The notes: generated from the letters alone by a model not told the origin. Shown: positions 52,696 to 60,314, counted from the stretch's first letter. The stretch is 64,000 nucleotides of DNA from Nonomuraea jabiensis (GCF_014204795.1 NZ_JACHMB010000001.1:2914001-2978000); one strand, 5' to 3'. Translations and numbers: made by a program.

Positions 52696-53571
52696 TCAGG
52701 GGCGGTGCAGGCCGCCGAGCTTGTCGGGGTTGACCTGCAGGCGCAGGTTGCGGATGCGGCCGTCGACCAGGTCGTAGGTCAGGGCGCCGACAGCCGCCCC
52801 CTCGACGGTGACCAGCACGCCCAGCTCGCCGTTGATGGTGGCGGGCCGCAGCGCGGCACCGGCCACCTGCGGCTTGGCCATGACACCGAGCATCCACCGG
52901 CCGACATGATCGGGTCCGTACAGGGGACGGCGCGCGGCGGTTACCTTGCCGCCCCCGTCGGACCAGGCGGTCACCTCCGGCGCCAGCAGTTCCATCACCG
53001 CGTTCAGATCGCCGCCCGAGCAGGCCGCGATGAACCGCGCGGTCACCAGCTCGCGCTGGGCCCGGTCGCTGTCGAAGCGGGGCCGGCGAGCCTGCACGTG
53101 CTCGCGGGCGCGATGGGCGATCTGACGGACCGTCGGCTCGGGCCGCTCCAGGATGCCCGCGATCTCGGCGTAGGAGTAGCCGAAGCTCTCACGAAGCAGG
53201 AACACCGCGCGCTCGACGGGGCTCAGGGTCTCCAGCACCACCATCAACGCGGTGGAGACGGTGTCGGCCAACTCGCTCTCCCCTGCGACATCGGGCGAGG
53301 TCAGCAGCGGCTCCGGCAGCCAGGGGCCGACATAGGTCTCACGCGTCGCCCGGGCCGAGGTCAGCCGGTTCAGCGACAGGTTGGTCACCATCCGCACCAG
53401 GTACGCCCTCGGCTGCCGGACCGCGGCGCGGTCGGCGGCGTTCCACGCCAGCCAGGCGTCCTGCAGGACGTCCTCGGCATCGGCGACGCTGCCCAGCATC
53501 TGGTAGGCGGTGGCGAACAGCAGCCGCCGGTGCTCCAGGTACGGATCTGAGTCGGGCATCGTGTCCATCAC
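52696..53571 (-). CDS. ECF41-type sigma factor with SnoaL-like C-terminus
   Basis: 291 aa (GTG 53571; the next codon, ATG, is equally possible). Region 2 shows L-F-A-T-A-Y-Q-M-L-G-S-V-A-D-A-E-D-V-L-Q-D-A-W. The ECF41-specific W-L-P-E-P-L-L is present, and region 4 is Y-S-Y-A-E-I-A-G-I-L. A fused SnoaL-like domain carries D-G-G-G-K and ends in N-P-D-K-L. Both of those C-terminal motifs define ECF41, where the extension replaces an anti-sigma factor. The adjacent FAD oxidoreductase is the usual ECF41 partner and promoter target. Confidence 0.93.
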   Translation of the reverse strand: MMDTMPDSDPYLEHRRLLFATAYQMLGSVADAEDVLQDAWLAWNAADRAAVRQPRAYLVRMVTNLSLNRLTSARATRETYVGPWLPEPLLTSPDVAGESELADTVSTALMVVLETLSPVERAVFLLRESFGYSYAEIAGILERPEPTVRQIAHRAREHVQARRPRFDSDRAQRELVTARFIAACSGGDLNAVMELLAPEVTAWSDGGGKVTAARRPLYGPDHVGRWMLGVMAKPQVAGAALRPATINGELGVLVTVEGAAVGALTYDLVDGRIRNLRLQVNPDKLGGLHRP

Positions 53572-53652
53572 CAGCTCATCCTCTCGGTGCGCTGATCCGA
53601 AAGCGGCGCCGGGGTGGCCTTGCCGCGAGGCCGTCGCGGCGCCCCGCCGTTG

Positions 53653-54831
53653 TCAGAGCGCGGGCTCGTCAATGGCGCGGCCACCCTTGGAGACGACGGT
53701 GGTCACGTTCATGCGCTTGCTGAGCCGGTACGTCATGAGGGGGCTGCCGCTGACCATCTCCTTGTAGGCGACGGCGGCCCGGCCGGTGAGGTACCAGCGG
53801 CCGGGGGTGTCGTCGGCGTGGGTGAACTGGATGACCGCGTCGCGGCGGCCCAGGCTGACGGGCTGGTGGAAGTAGCCGAACCGGAACGGCTTGACCCGCT
53901 TGCCGCGCAGCAGCCGGGCGATGGTGTCGGCGGTGTACTGGGCGGTGGGCATGCCGCTCTGGCAGGTGCCGTGGATCCGCCCCCACGGCATCCGGATCGC
54001 GGCGGCGTCGCCGATCGCGTGGATCTCGGGGTGGGACAGCGACCGCAGCGTCGCGTCGACCAGCACCAGCCCGCGCTCGTCGACCGCGATCCCGGCGTCG
54101 GCGGCCAGCGGCGACACCTTCACCCCGGTGGTCCACAGGCAGGCGTCGGAGTGGACCAGCTCGCCGCCCGCCAGCTCGACCGCGTCGGGCAGCACCTTGA
54201 CGACCTCGGCGCCGGCCTTGAGCGTGATGCCCAGCCGCTCGATGGCGCGCATCAGGTAGGCGCGGGCCTTGCCGCCCATCATCGCGGCGGGCTCGTCGAG
54301 GCTGATCAGCGTGACGTTCAGGCCGGGGTGGCTCTCGGCGATCTCGGTGGCCGCCTCGATGCCGGTCAGGCCGCCGCCGCAGACGGTGACGGCACCGCCG
54401 GCCCGGGCCACCTCGGCGAGCCGTTCGGCGAACCGGCCGGCGATCTCGGGGCTGTTGAGGGTGAACGCGTGGAGGTCGGCGCCGGGGACCGTGCCGGCGT
54501 CGGTCGAGCTGCCCAGGGCGTAGACGAGCGTGTCGTAGGCGAGGGTCCGGTCACCGTCGACGGTGATCTGCCGGGCGTCGGGGTCGATCGCGGTGGCCGC
54601 GCCCTGCACGAACGCGACGCCGGTGCCGGCGAGCAGGTCGGGGATCCGGTGCACGGCCAGCTCCTGCCCGGCGGCGATCTGGTGCATCCGCAGCCGCTCG
54701 ACGAACCGGCTCGACGGGTTGACCAGCGTGATCTCCACGTCGAGCCGCCGGGTGCGGTGGGCCAGCCGGATGGCGCTGAACATGCCCGTGTAGCCGGCGC
54801 CGATGACCACGATCCGGTGGGTGTCGTTCAT
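53653..54831 (-). CDS. NDH-2-like FAD-dependent oxidoreductase (ECF41 partner)
   Basis: 392 aa from ATG 54831 with GGGAG six bases before it. The first dinucleotide fold is I-V-V-I-G-A-G-Y-T-G-M-F. The second is V-T-V-C-G-G-G-L-T-G-I-E-A-A-T-E-I-A, with A-I-G-D-A-A-A closing the FAD site. It resembles type II NADH dehydrogenases and related quinone or small-molecule reductases, but lacks a clear C-terminal membrane-binding helix. An ECF41-like promoter (TGTCACG-N16-TGTC) lies upstream. It ends 81 bp before the sigma gene on the same strand. Confidence 0.86.
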   Translation of the reverse strand: MNDTHRIVVIGAGYTGMFSAIRLAHRTRRLDVEITLVNPSSRFVERLRMHQIAAGQELAVHRIPDLLAGTGVAFVQGAATAIDPDARQITVDGDRTLAYDTLVYALGSSTDAGTVPGADLHAFTLNSPEIAGRFAERLAEVARAGGAVTVCGGGLTGIEAATEIAESHPGLNVTLISLDEPAAMMGGKARAYLMRAIERLGITLKAGAEVVKVLPDAVELAGGELVHSDACLWTTGVKVSPLAADAGIAVDERGLVLVDATLRSLSHPEIHAIGDAAAIRMPWGRIHGTCQSGMPTAQYTADTIARLLRGKRVKPFRFGYFHQPVSLGRRDAVIQFTHADDTPGRWYLTGRAAVAYKEMVSGSPLMTYRLSKRMNVTTVVSKGGRAIDEPAL

Positions 54832-54882
54832 GTCGTTCTCCCCAAGGTCAGGCACCGTTTTCGGAAGCGGTGTCGCCCATGG

Positions 54883-54909
54883 GACAAACAACCGGGTTCG
54901 CACGTGACA
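54883..54909 (-). promoter_or_regulatory. Candidate ECF41-dependent promoter
   Basis: Minus-strand TGTCACG (54909-54903), 16-bp spacer, TGTC (54886-54883), about 50 bp before the oxidoreductase ATG. The reported ECF41 consensus is TGTCACA at -35 and CGTC at -10 with about 16-17 bp between. The match is six of seven and three of four. Confidence 0.55.
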
Positions 54910-55071
54910 CACCGCCGTTGTGATCCGCCTCACAGGCGGCCGGCCGGCCTCCGGGCGGGAGGGTGTTCACGTCGAGGCGACCGGACCGGAACAGGTGCAC
55001 GTGTGGGAGGTGGCGCAGACCGAACTCATGACGGCATAGTCAACCCAGCAGAGCCTCACGCGAGAGCCGAA

Positions 55072-55266
55072 CTACACCACTCCGCGGGACGTGACCCATT
55101 GACCGACCAACCGAGTCAGTTCTCGCGATTTATCTGCAACGCCAAGCAACGCCTTGGGGTACATCGGATCTTGCTCTAAGTGGGCCATCAACAAATGTTG
55201 ATAGAAGCGATCTAGAAAGTCCAGCGCACACGACATCATCTGACGTTTCCGCAGGTAGTTGGCCAT
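55072..55266 (-). CDS. Small hypothetical protein of element 1
   Basis: 64 aa beginning M-A-N-Y-L-R-K-R-Q-M-M-S-C. ATG 55266 has GGAGG seven bases upstream, a strong reason to call it real. The sequence is helical and mildly basic with a conserved-looking D-F-L-D-R-F-Y-Q-H-L-L. It has lower GC than its surroundings, a sign of foreign origin. I recognise no family. Its 5' end faces two overlapping hairpins. Confidence 0.5.
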   Translation of the reverse strand: MANYLRKRQMMSCALDFLDRFYQHLLMAHLEQDPMYPKALLGVADKSRELTRLVGQWVTSRGVV

Positions 55267-55322
55267 ATCGGAACCTCCGCGATTTATCGGTCGCACCCGG
55301 AACCCTTGACCTAGACGGCATT

Positions 55323-55365
55323 CGTTCGCGAAAGCGAACGGCCTCCCGTTGGCGCGGGAGGCCGT
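55323..55365. promoter_or_regulatory. Two mutually exclusive hairpins
   Basis: Hairpin 1: CGTTCGC-GAAA-GCGAACG (55323-55340). Hairpin 2: ACGGCCTCCCG-N6-CGGGAGGCCGT (55338-55365). They share bases 55338-55340, so both cannot form fully. They lie between the divergent 64-aa and 130-aa genes. No long T-tract follows on either strand. A role as terminator or attenuator is possible. Confidence 0.55.
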
Positions 55366-55376
55366 CTACCTTCCGG

Positions 55377-55769
55377 ATGGGCATCTCGAGAGGCGTTACT
55401 GATGATGGCATGCTCCACAGATCCAGCGCCGAGCGTGGCTACGACGCGACACTGTGGCAGAACCTGGTGACTACGTCGAACCTTGAGTCAGCATCTCCCA
55501 GAAGCTCCACGTGGAGAGCTGTAGGGCGGTGGGCTGGCGGAGCGGCATTGACAGGCGCAGGAGTCGGTGGAGTTTGGGCCTACCCTGTTCTGGGCTATGT
55601 GCTGGCAGGAGGGGTTGCGCTAGCGATACTCGCCCTTGTGATCGTCGCGGTAGTTACCGTCCTCAGCTCCGAGGAGGAGGATCCTCGTTTCGAGCGCTTG
55701 ATGCGCCTGGCCTGCCTTCTTCTAGGACGAAGCGAGCCTGGACGGAGAAGGCGTCGAACACCTCCGTGA
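55377..55769 (+). CDS. Small membrane protein of element 1, unknown function
   Basis: Up to 130 aa (ATG 55377; an ATG at 55410 is also in frame). A Gly/Ala-rich stretch and one long hydrophobic region (W-A-Y-P-V-L-G-Y-V-L-A-G-G-V-A-L-A-I-L-A-L-V-I-V-A-V) suggest two close membrane helices. A short acidic loop (S-S-E-E-E-D-P) and a basic tail follow. No good Shine-Dalgarno is visible. Such proteins are frequent in actinobacterial integrative elements; the function is unknown. Confidence 0.5.
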   Translation: MGISRGVTDDGMLHRSSAERGYDATLWQNLVTTSNLESASPRSSTWRAVGRWAGGAALTGAGVGGVWAYPVLGYVLAGGVALAILALVIVAVVTVLSSEEEDPRFERLMRLACLLLGRSEPGRRRRRTPP

Positions 55770-55791
55770 CCTGCGACTCAGCAGAATTCGT

Positions 55792-55813
55792 AGTCTCATT
55801 TGTAGTCTCAGTT
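55792..55813. repeat. Arm-type repeats at the right end of element 1
   Basis: AGTCTCATTT (55792-55801) and AGTCTCAGTT (55804-55813), again 12 bp apart. The 25 bp from 55793 match the left-end sequence at 22 positions. The minus strand here also reads G-P-D-E-H-P-R-T-T-V-N and stop, like an integrase C-terminus, so the repeats may descend from an older int 3' end. Confidence 0.6.
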
Positions 55814-55906
55814 CACCGTCGTTCGTGGGTGTTCATCGGGGCCCGCCCCAAGGACTACAGCCCAGCTAGAGACTCGTGTGACCGGCCACGAACGAAGGTC
55901 CACAGA

Positions 55907-56024
55907 CTTGGAAAGCGTGTATAGGGCAACCTCTCAGGGGTTCAAATCCCCTATCCTCCGCGCCTGGTTGAGGCAGTAAACGCGAAGGGGCCGACCCCAT
56001 CCAAGTCGGCCCCTTTCGCTATTC
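55907..56024. repeat. Attachment-site repeat, copy 2 (junction between elements)
   Basis: 118 bp identical to 50811-50928 except for one base. It contains the 3' half of tRNA-Ser (anticodon onward) and its terminator, but not the 5' half, so no second functional tRNA is formed. Confidence 0.95.
55982..56019 (+). terminator. tRNA-Ser terminator, copy 2
   Basis: Same stem-loop as copy 1, carried in the att repeat. Confidence 0.8.
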
Positions 56025-56205
56025 GAGTCCCAGTTGGCCTTTCCAGAGCCCCTGTCCGCCTCCCAGATGAGACCCCCGACCGCGGTGCGGCGGGCATCGT
56101 GAAGACGTCCATCCCGTAGTCGCTCCGCGATGACGTCGGCCAGGTCGTCGAAGCGAATGCCACGCCGGGTGACGGGCTTGCCGTCGATTCGGTGGCCGGG
56201 AGCTT
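56025..56205 (-). pseudogene. Integrase remnant of element 2
   Basis: The minus-strand frame reads P-V-T-R-R-G-I-R-F...A-E-R-L-R-D-G-R-L-H-D-A-R-R-T-A-V and then G-G-L-I-W-E-A-D-R-G-S-G-K-A-N-W. R-D-G-R-L-H-D-A-R-x-T-A is the active-site box of the intact integrase, and G-L-I-W-E matches its C-terminal G-L-L-W-E. About 40 codons with the catalytic Tyr are deleted between them. The stop is lost (TGG for TGA). It abuts att copy 2 exactly as int does copy 1. Confidence 0.75.
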
Positions 56206-56248
56206 TGGGCGAAAGGTGAGGCCGTCAACAGAGCGCCCCTAAACGAAC

Positions 56249-57001
56249 TCAACCAGCGCTGGGCTTGAGGGCCTGGACCATGGCGGAGTGGAGCCCGCCA
56301 CCAGCGTCGGTGGTGGGCGTGATGCGGACGCTGGCGAAGCCCACGTCTCGTAGTAGCTGCTCATACTCGCGAGCGGTGAGGGTGCCGTTGGCGCAGCCGA
56401 CGTGTTTTTCGGCGGCGGCCCGCTGGTCGGGGTCCAGGCCGTCGTCGGCGATGACGTCGCTGATGCCCAGACGTCCTCCGGGTGTCAGGACGCGGAAGGC
56501 TTCGGCCAGTACGGCGGGCTTGTCGGTGGACAGGTTGATGACGCAGTTGGAGATGACGACGTCCACAGCGGCCTCGGGCAGCGGGATGTCCTCGATGTGT
56601 CCGTACAGGAACTCGGCGTTCTCCGCTCCGGCCTGTTCGGCGTTGGCGCGGGCCAGGGCGAGCATGTCGGGGCTGGCGTCGAGGCCGTAGGCGCGGCCGG
56701 TGGGGCCGACGCGGCGGGCGGACAGCAGTACGTCCAGGCCGCCGCCGGAGCCGAGGTCCAGCACCGTTTCGCCGGGGTGAAGGTCGGCGACGGCGAGCGG
56801 GTTGCCGCAGCCGAGGCTGGCGCGCAGGGCCGCTTCCGGCGCATCGGGTGCGTCGCGGTCGGTGTAGGCGGCGGCGCCGAAGCAGCCGTCGGTGAAAGCG
56901 CCGGCCTCGCAGTCCAGCGGCGTGCCGCCGGACACCGCCAGCTGGGCCAGCCCGGAGTAGCGCTGAACGGTGGCCTCACGCCGATCGGCGGGTTCACTCA
57001 T
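56249..57001 (-). CDS. arsM: Arsenite S-adenosylmethionine methyltransferase
   Basis: 250 aa from ATG 57001. Motif I is V-L-D-L-G-S-G-G-G-L-D. L-G-C-G-N-P (C65), S-N-C-V-I-N-L (C153) and H-V-G-C-A-N-G (C203), with C40 near the N-terminus, correspond to the four cysteines of ArsM. It methylates As(III) with SAM to methylated and finally volatile arsenicals. GGAG precedes the ATG, which overlaps the 3' end of arsR by 8 bp, so the two are coupled. A stop at 56249 ends it just after the integrase remnant. Confidence 0.93.
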   Translation of the reverse strand: MSEPADRREATVQRYSGLAQLAVSGGTPLDCEAGAFTDGCFGAAAYTDRDAPDAPEAALRASLGCGNPLAVADLHPGETVLDLGSGGGLDVLLSARRVGPTGRAYGLDASPDMLALARANAEQAGAENAEFLYGHIEDIPLPEAAVDVVISNCVINLSTDKPAVLAEAFRVLTPGGRLGISDVIADDGLDPDQRAAAEKHVGCANGTLTAREYEQLLRDVGFASVRITPTTDAGGGLHSAMVQALKPSAG

Positions 57002-57353
57002 CGGTGTCTCCTGACACGGGCGTACAGGTGGGCGGTGCGGGAGCAGGGCGGCCCATGACGAGATCGGCGGCGCTGGGGAAGCACTCCACACACGCGGTGT
57101 TGATCCGGTAGAACGCCGAGGTGCCGACGCGCTCGACCAGCACGAACCGCACCTCTGAAAGGGTCTTGAGGTGCGCCGAGACGGTGGACTGGCCCACGTC
57201 CACAGCCTCGACGATTTCGCCCACGCTCATCGGCACGCCACGGCGGGCCAGCAGCGAGACGATCTGCACCCGGGTGGTGTCGGCCAGGGCTTTGAACCAC
57301 GAGGCGTACGTGGCTGCGGTCGGCCGATCAAGCGGGCCTTTCTCTTCATTCAT
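56994..57353 (-). CDS. arsR: ArsR-family arsenic-responsive repressor (arsM operon)
   Basis: 119 aa winged helix with L-A-D-T-T-R-V-Q-I-V-S-L-L and D-V-G-Q-S-T-V-S-A-H-L-K-T-L. The metal site is C-terminal: C88-V-E-C91-F-P plus C110, as in the group of ArsR proteins found next to arsM. The ATG overlaps an inverted repeat (57350-57376). As(III) binding should release DNA and induce arsR-arsM. Confidence 0.9.
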   Translation of the reverse strand: MNEEKGPLDRPTAATYASWFKALADTTRVQIVSLLARRGVPMSVGEIVEAVDVGQSTVSAHLKTLSEVRFVLVERVGTSAFYRINTACVECFPSAADLVMGRPAPAPPTCTPVSGDTDE

Positions 57354-57376
57354 CGTTAATCGACGATAGACGATGA
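57350..57376. promoter_or_regulatory. ArsR operator of the arsR-arsM operon
   Basis: TCATCGT-N13-ACGATGA with further ATCG/CGAT words inside, covering the arsR start codon. Position and symmetry suit autorepression by ArsR. Confidence 0.6.
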
Positions 57377-57423
57377 AAGGCGGCCGGGAAGCCTCCAGGA
57401 TGAGAGCGGCCTCGGCCGAGAAT

Positions 57424-57741
57424 TCACGTCACCGTGGAGCTGCGGCGCTCGATCATTACGACGTCCTGCCAGATCCCGTGGTGGCGGCCGATGCGTTCGC
57501 GGGTGCCGATCACCCGGAAGCCGGCGCGGGCGTGCAGGGTCAGGCTGGCGGTGTTTTCAGGGAAGATGCCGGATTGGATCGTCCAGATGCCTGCGGCCTC
57601 GGTGGAGGCGATCAGTGCCCGCAGCAGCGCCAGGCCGACTCCACGGCGGCGGGCACCGGGATGCACGTAGACCGAATGCTCGACCACTCCGGCGTAGGCA
57701 CTGCGGGCCGAGACGGGCGATGCGGCGATCCAGCCGAGGCA
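57424..57741 (-). pseudogene. Truncated GNAT acetyltransferase (ArsN-like)
   Basis: The frame reads G-W-I-A-A-S-P-V-S-A-R-S-A-Y-A-G-V-V-E-H-S-V-Y-V, then the acetyl-CoA motif R-R-R-G-V-G-L-A-L-L. It ends F-R-V-I-G-T-R-E-R-I-G-R-H-H-G-I-W-Q-D-V. This is the C-terminal two thirds of phosphinothricin/ArsN-type acetyltransferases, which are common in ars clusters. The N-terminal third is absent; upstream sequence in all frames looks unrelated and a frame break lies near 57740. The longest start-bearing frame gives only 87 aa. Confidence 0.7.
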
Positions 57742-57890
57742 TTGCCTACTTCGTCGAGGGCCAGGGACGCGGGCATGCCCACGATCACCCCGACAACCCG
57801 GTGGACTACTTCCGGAAGGGGCAGACGGGCAACCCCAAGGGCACGTGCTTGCCTCCCAGCATTCGCATGGGTGCCTCAGAGGGCGCCTTA
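57738..57890 (+). other. Coding-like fragment of unknown origin
   Basis: The plus strand reads G-I-A-Y-F-V-E-G-Q-G-R-G-H-A-H-D-H-P-D-N-P-V-D-Y-F-R-K-G-Q-T-G-N-P-K-G, a compositionally normal protein stretch in the gap before lspA. No start codon or family is identified. It is likely the 3' end of a gene whose 5' part was lost where the GNAT gene was also cut. Confidence 0.3.
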
Positions 57891-57933
57891 GTAGTCTCAG
57901 GGAGATATTTGTCGGACAGCGCGGAGGCCATGA

Positions 57934-58443
57934 ATGATGCGGTTAGAGCGGGGTTCGAGTCGGCTGTACGGCATGATGCTCATGCTGGCCGCGGTGGTCC
58001 TTGTCGTGGATCAGCTCACCAAGCTCTGGGCGGTCTCCACGCTGTCCGCGAGTGAGCGCGTCGCCGTGATTCCTCCTCTGATTCACTTCCGGCTGTTTTA
58101 CAACGCCGGAGCCGCGTTCTCCGTAGGTACCGGCGCCACATGGGTGTTCGCCCTGGCGGCGACAGCCGCAGTGGTCGGCATTCTCTACACCGCGCGCCGG
58201 CTGGCCTCCCCTGGCTGGGCGCTCGTGCTGGGGGTGCTGCTTGGTGGGGCGGTGTCTCACCTAGGCGATCGGCTCTTCCGCGAGCCCGGCTTCGCCCGCG
58301 GGCACGTCGTGGACTTCATCGACTACGGCCCGTTCGTGGGTAACGTCGCCGACATCGCGCTCACCTGCGGGTGTGTTGCGATGGTACTGCTCAGCCTGCG
58401 TGGTGTGCCGCTCGCCAGGGTGCCCGGGGAAGAGTCCGCCTAG
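57934..58443 (+). CDS. lspA: Lipoprotein signal peptidase (signal peptidase II)
   Basis: 169 aa with four membrane helices. The family blocks are V-V-D-Q-L-T-K, F-Y-N-A-G-A-A-F-S, V-V-D-F-I (D127) and G-N-V-A-D-I-A (D140). D127 and D140 form the aspartyl pair. ATG follows GGAGG with six bases between. It cleaves prolipoprotein signal peptides. It is likely an accessory copy carried by the island; lspA homologues are known passengers of metal-resistance loci, where they may process a lipoprotein not present here. Confidence 0.92.
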   Translation: MMRLERGSSRLYGMMLMLAAVVLVVDQLTKLWAVSTLSASERVAVIPPLIHFRLFYNAGAAFSVGTGATWVFALAATAAVVGILYTARRLASPGWALVLGVLLGGAVSHLGDRLFREPGFARGHVVDFIDYGPFVGNVADIALTCGCVAMVLLSLRGVPLARVPGEESA

Positions 58444-58670
58444 CTTCTGGCCCAGGACCATCGGCAGGCGACAGCAAACAATGCGAGGAACCTGCCTCAT
58501 GATCGGTGAGACGCCTTCGGCTCCGCGTTGTCTCACCCGCGGCCGCCGTGGTGTAGAGCGTCAGGCCTTCGAGGAGTCTGCGTCAGAAATTGGCGCTAGG
58601 AACGTGATCTTCGTTTCGGTTCAGTGACTGCTCTCGTTTGTCCTGGTTGACGGGCCTACGTTCCAGGTCC

Positions 58671-59258
58671 ATGCCTTTCGAATTCCTCTCCGGCGAGCAG
58701 GTCGCCCGCTACGGACGCTTCCCCGACGAACCCTCGCCGGCGGAACTGGAGCAGTTCTTCCGCCTGGACCGCGCGGCCCTGGACGCTCTGGCGACCAAGC
58801 GCCGCCCGGCGACGATGCTGGGATGGGCGGTGCAGTGGGGGACGGTACGGATGCTCGGGGTGTTCCTGACCGAGGACCCGCTCGTGGTGCCTCCCGGCGC
58901 GGTCGCTTTCGTTGCCGAGCAGCTTGACCTCGACCCGGCCTGCCTGGCCGATTATGGCCAGCGTCCCAAGACCGCCTACGAGCACGCGTGGGAGATCCGC
59001 AAGCTGCCGGGCTACCGCGACTTCGGCGCGTGTGAGGCTGAGGTGCGCCAGTTCGTGGCGGCGCGGGTGTGGGCCTCGGTGGAAGGGCCGCGGGCGCTGT
59101 TCGACCGGGCGCGGGTGCACCTGCTGAAGGAGCGCATCCTGCTGCCGGGCATCAGCGTGCCGGTACGGCTGGTCGGCGAGGTACGGCGGGCAGAGAACGA
59201 GCGGCTGCGGGTGTCACCGGAATACGGCGGGCATGGGCCGCGGACTTCTCGGACGTAG
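58671..59258 (+). pseudogene. Tn3-family transposase, N-terminal fragment (DUF4158)
   Basis: The frame begins M-P-F-E-F-L-S-G-E-Q-V-A-R-Y-G-R-F and contains Y-G-Q-R-x-K-T-A-Y-E-H-A-W-E-I, the DUF4158 N-terminal domain of Tn3 transposases. Homology stops after about 180 residues (near 59215) and the full protein should be about 1000 aa. The DDE catalytic domain is missing. A GAGTCTGCGTCAGAAATT segment upstream (58573-58590) could be the inner part of a Tn3-type terminal repeat. Confidence 0.8.
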
Positions 59259-59435
59259 GTTTCTGGACGGTCTTCGTGCAGGTCGGCACGCCGTCCGGGA
59301 AGGTCCACCTTTCTGGACAGCGAGTGGCTGGCCTCTCAAGATCTACCCGAAGGTAGGCGTCGGCACCCGTACTGAACCGGCGTCCCTAGTAGTTCTACGG
59401 AAGGCACCCGTAGCAGGACAGGCCATGCTTTGAGC

Positions 59436-60314
59436 ATGCCTGAGAACAACATCTGGAGCGAAGAGTTCGGCGCGGCGACGGACGCGCCGATCCTGCTGAT
59501 CATGGGTTCGATGTCGCAGGGCGTCCTGTGGCCGGACGAGTTCGTCGGCAGGCTGACGGCCGGTGGCCGGCGTGTGATCCGATACGACCACCGCGACACC
59601 GGCCGCTCGGACACCATCGACTTCGACAAGGAGCCTTATACGTGGGACGACATCAAGAACGACGTACTCCGGGTGATGGACGCGCATGGCCTGAACAGCG
59701 CGCATCTGGTCTGCCACTCGGCAGGCGGGCTGCTCGGCCAGCTGATCGCGGTGGAGCGGCCGGAGCGGGTGCGCACACTCACCGTCATCGGCTCTTCGCC
59801 GCTCGGCGGCGGTGAAGGCGCGGTGATCATGCGGGCGTTGATGGGCGAGCCGCAGCCCGAAGGCAGCCTGCCGCCGCCGGCGCCCGAGTTCGTCGAGTTC
59901 TTCCGGGCGCTGATCACGAACCCGCCGCCCGCCGACCGGCGCGAGCAGATCGACCTCATGATCGCCGAGCAGCGCGTCCTGCACGGCACGGGGTTGCCCT
60001 TCGACGAGGACGCCGCCCGCCTGCTGCAAGAACGCATCTACGACCGGGCCCGCGACCTGTCCGCTGTGGCCAATCACCGCCGGGCCGCGGCGGCGAACCC
60101 GGACTTCGAGCCGGTGGGCGTCCTGGACCAGATCAAGGCGCCGACCCTGGTCATCGAGGGCACCTGCGAGCCTGCCAAACCCGGTCACAGCGCGCTCATC
60201 GCGGAGCGGATCCCAGGGGCGCGGTTGATGATGGTGGAGGGGATGGGGCACACGCTGCCGATGGAGGTGCACGAGGAACTGGCGACGGCGATCCTCGCGC
60301 ATACGGCGGCATGA
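59436..60314 (+). CDS. Alpha/beta hydrolase
   Basis: 292 aa from ATG 59436. The oxyanion region is L-L-I-M-G-S-M-S-Q-G, then Y-D-H-R-D-T-G-R-S-D, and the nucleophile elbow is V-C-H-S-A-G-G. Near the end are the acidic residue in T-L-V-I-E-G-T-C-E and the catalytic His in G-M-G-H-T-L-P. The sequence resembles RdmC/aclacinomycin methylesterase-like and pimeloyl-ester-type hydrolases. It is intact and follows the Tn3 fragment, so it could be a passenger. Substrate unknown. Confidence 0.87.
   Translation: MPENNIWSEEFGAATDAPILLIMGSMSQGVLWPDEFVGRLTAGGRRVIRYDHRDTGRSDTIDFDKEPYTWDDIKNDVLRVMDAHGLNSAHLVCHSAGGLLGQLIAVERPERVRTLTVIGSSPLGGGEGAVIMRALMGEPQPEGSLPPPAPEFVEFFRALITNPPPADRREQIDLMIAEQRVLHGTGLPFDEDAARLLQERIYDRARDLSAVANHRRAAAANPDFEPVGVLDQIKAPTLVIEGTCEPAKPGHSALIAERIPGARLMMVEGMGHTLPMEVHEELATAILAHTAA

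Larger units (their letters stand above)
50929..56024. mobile_element. Integrative element 1 (int, xis remnant, ECF41 module), 5.1 kb
   Basis: Sequence between the two full-length att repeats. It holds an intact tyrosine integrase next to the left junction, an excisionase remnant, an ECF41 sigma factor with its FAD oxidoreductase, a 64-aa ORF and a small membrane protein. AGTCTCAGTT-type repeats lie near both ends. No replication or transfer genes are present, so it is a small integrative element rather than a conjugative one. With xis truncated, excision may need help. Confidence 0.85.

Noticed and set aside
55907..55960. Second tRNA-Ser gene
   Set aside because: Only the anticodon-to-3' half is present. 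The upstream bases cannot form the acceptor or D arm.
57892..57901. A further arm-type site AGTCTCAG before lspA
   Set aside because: A single 8-bp word without the 12-bp partner can occur by chance in a region of this size.
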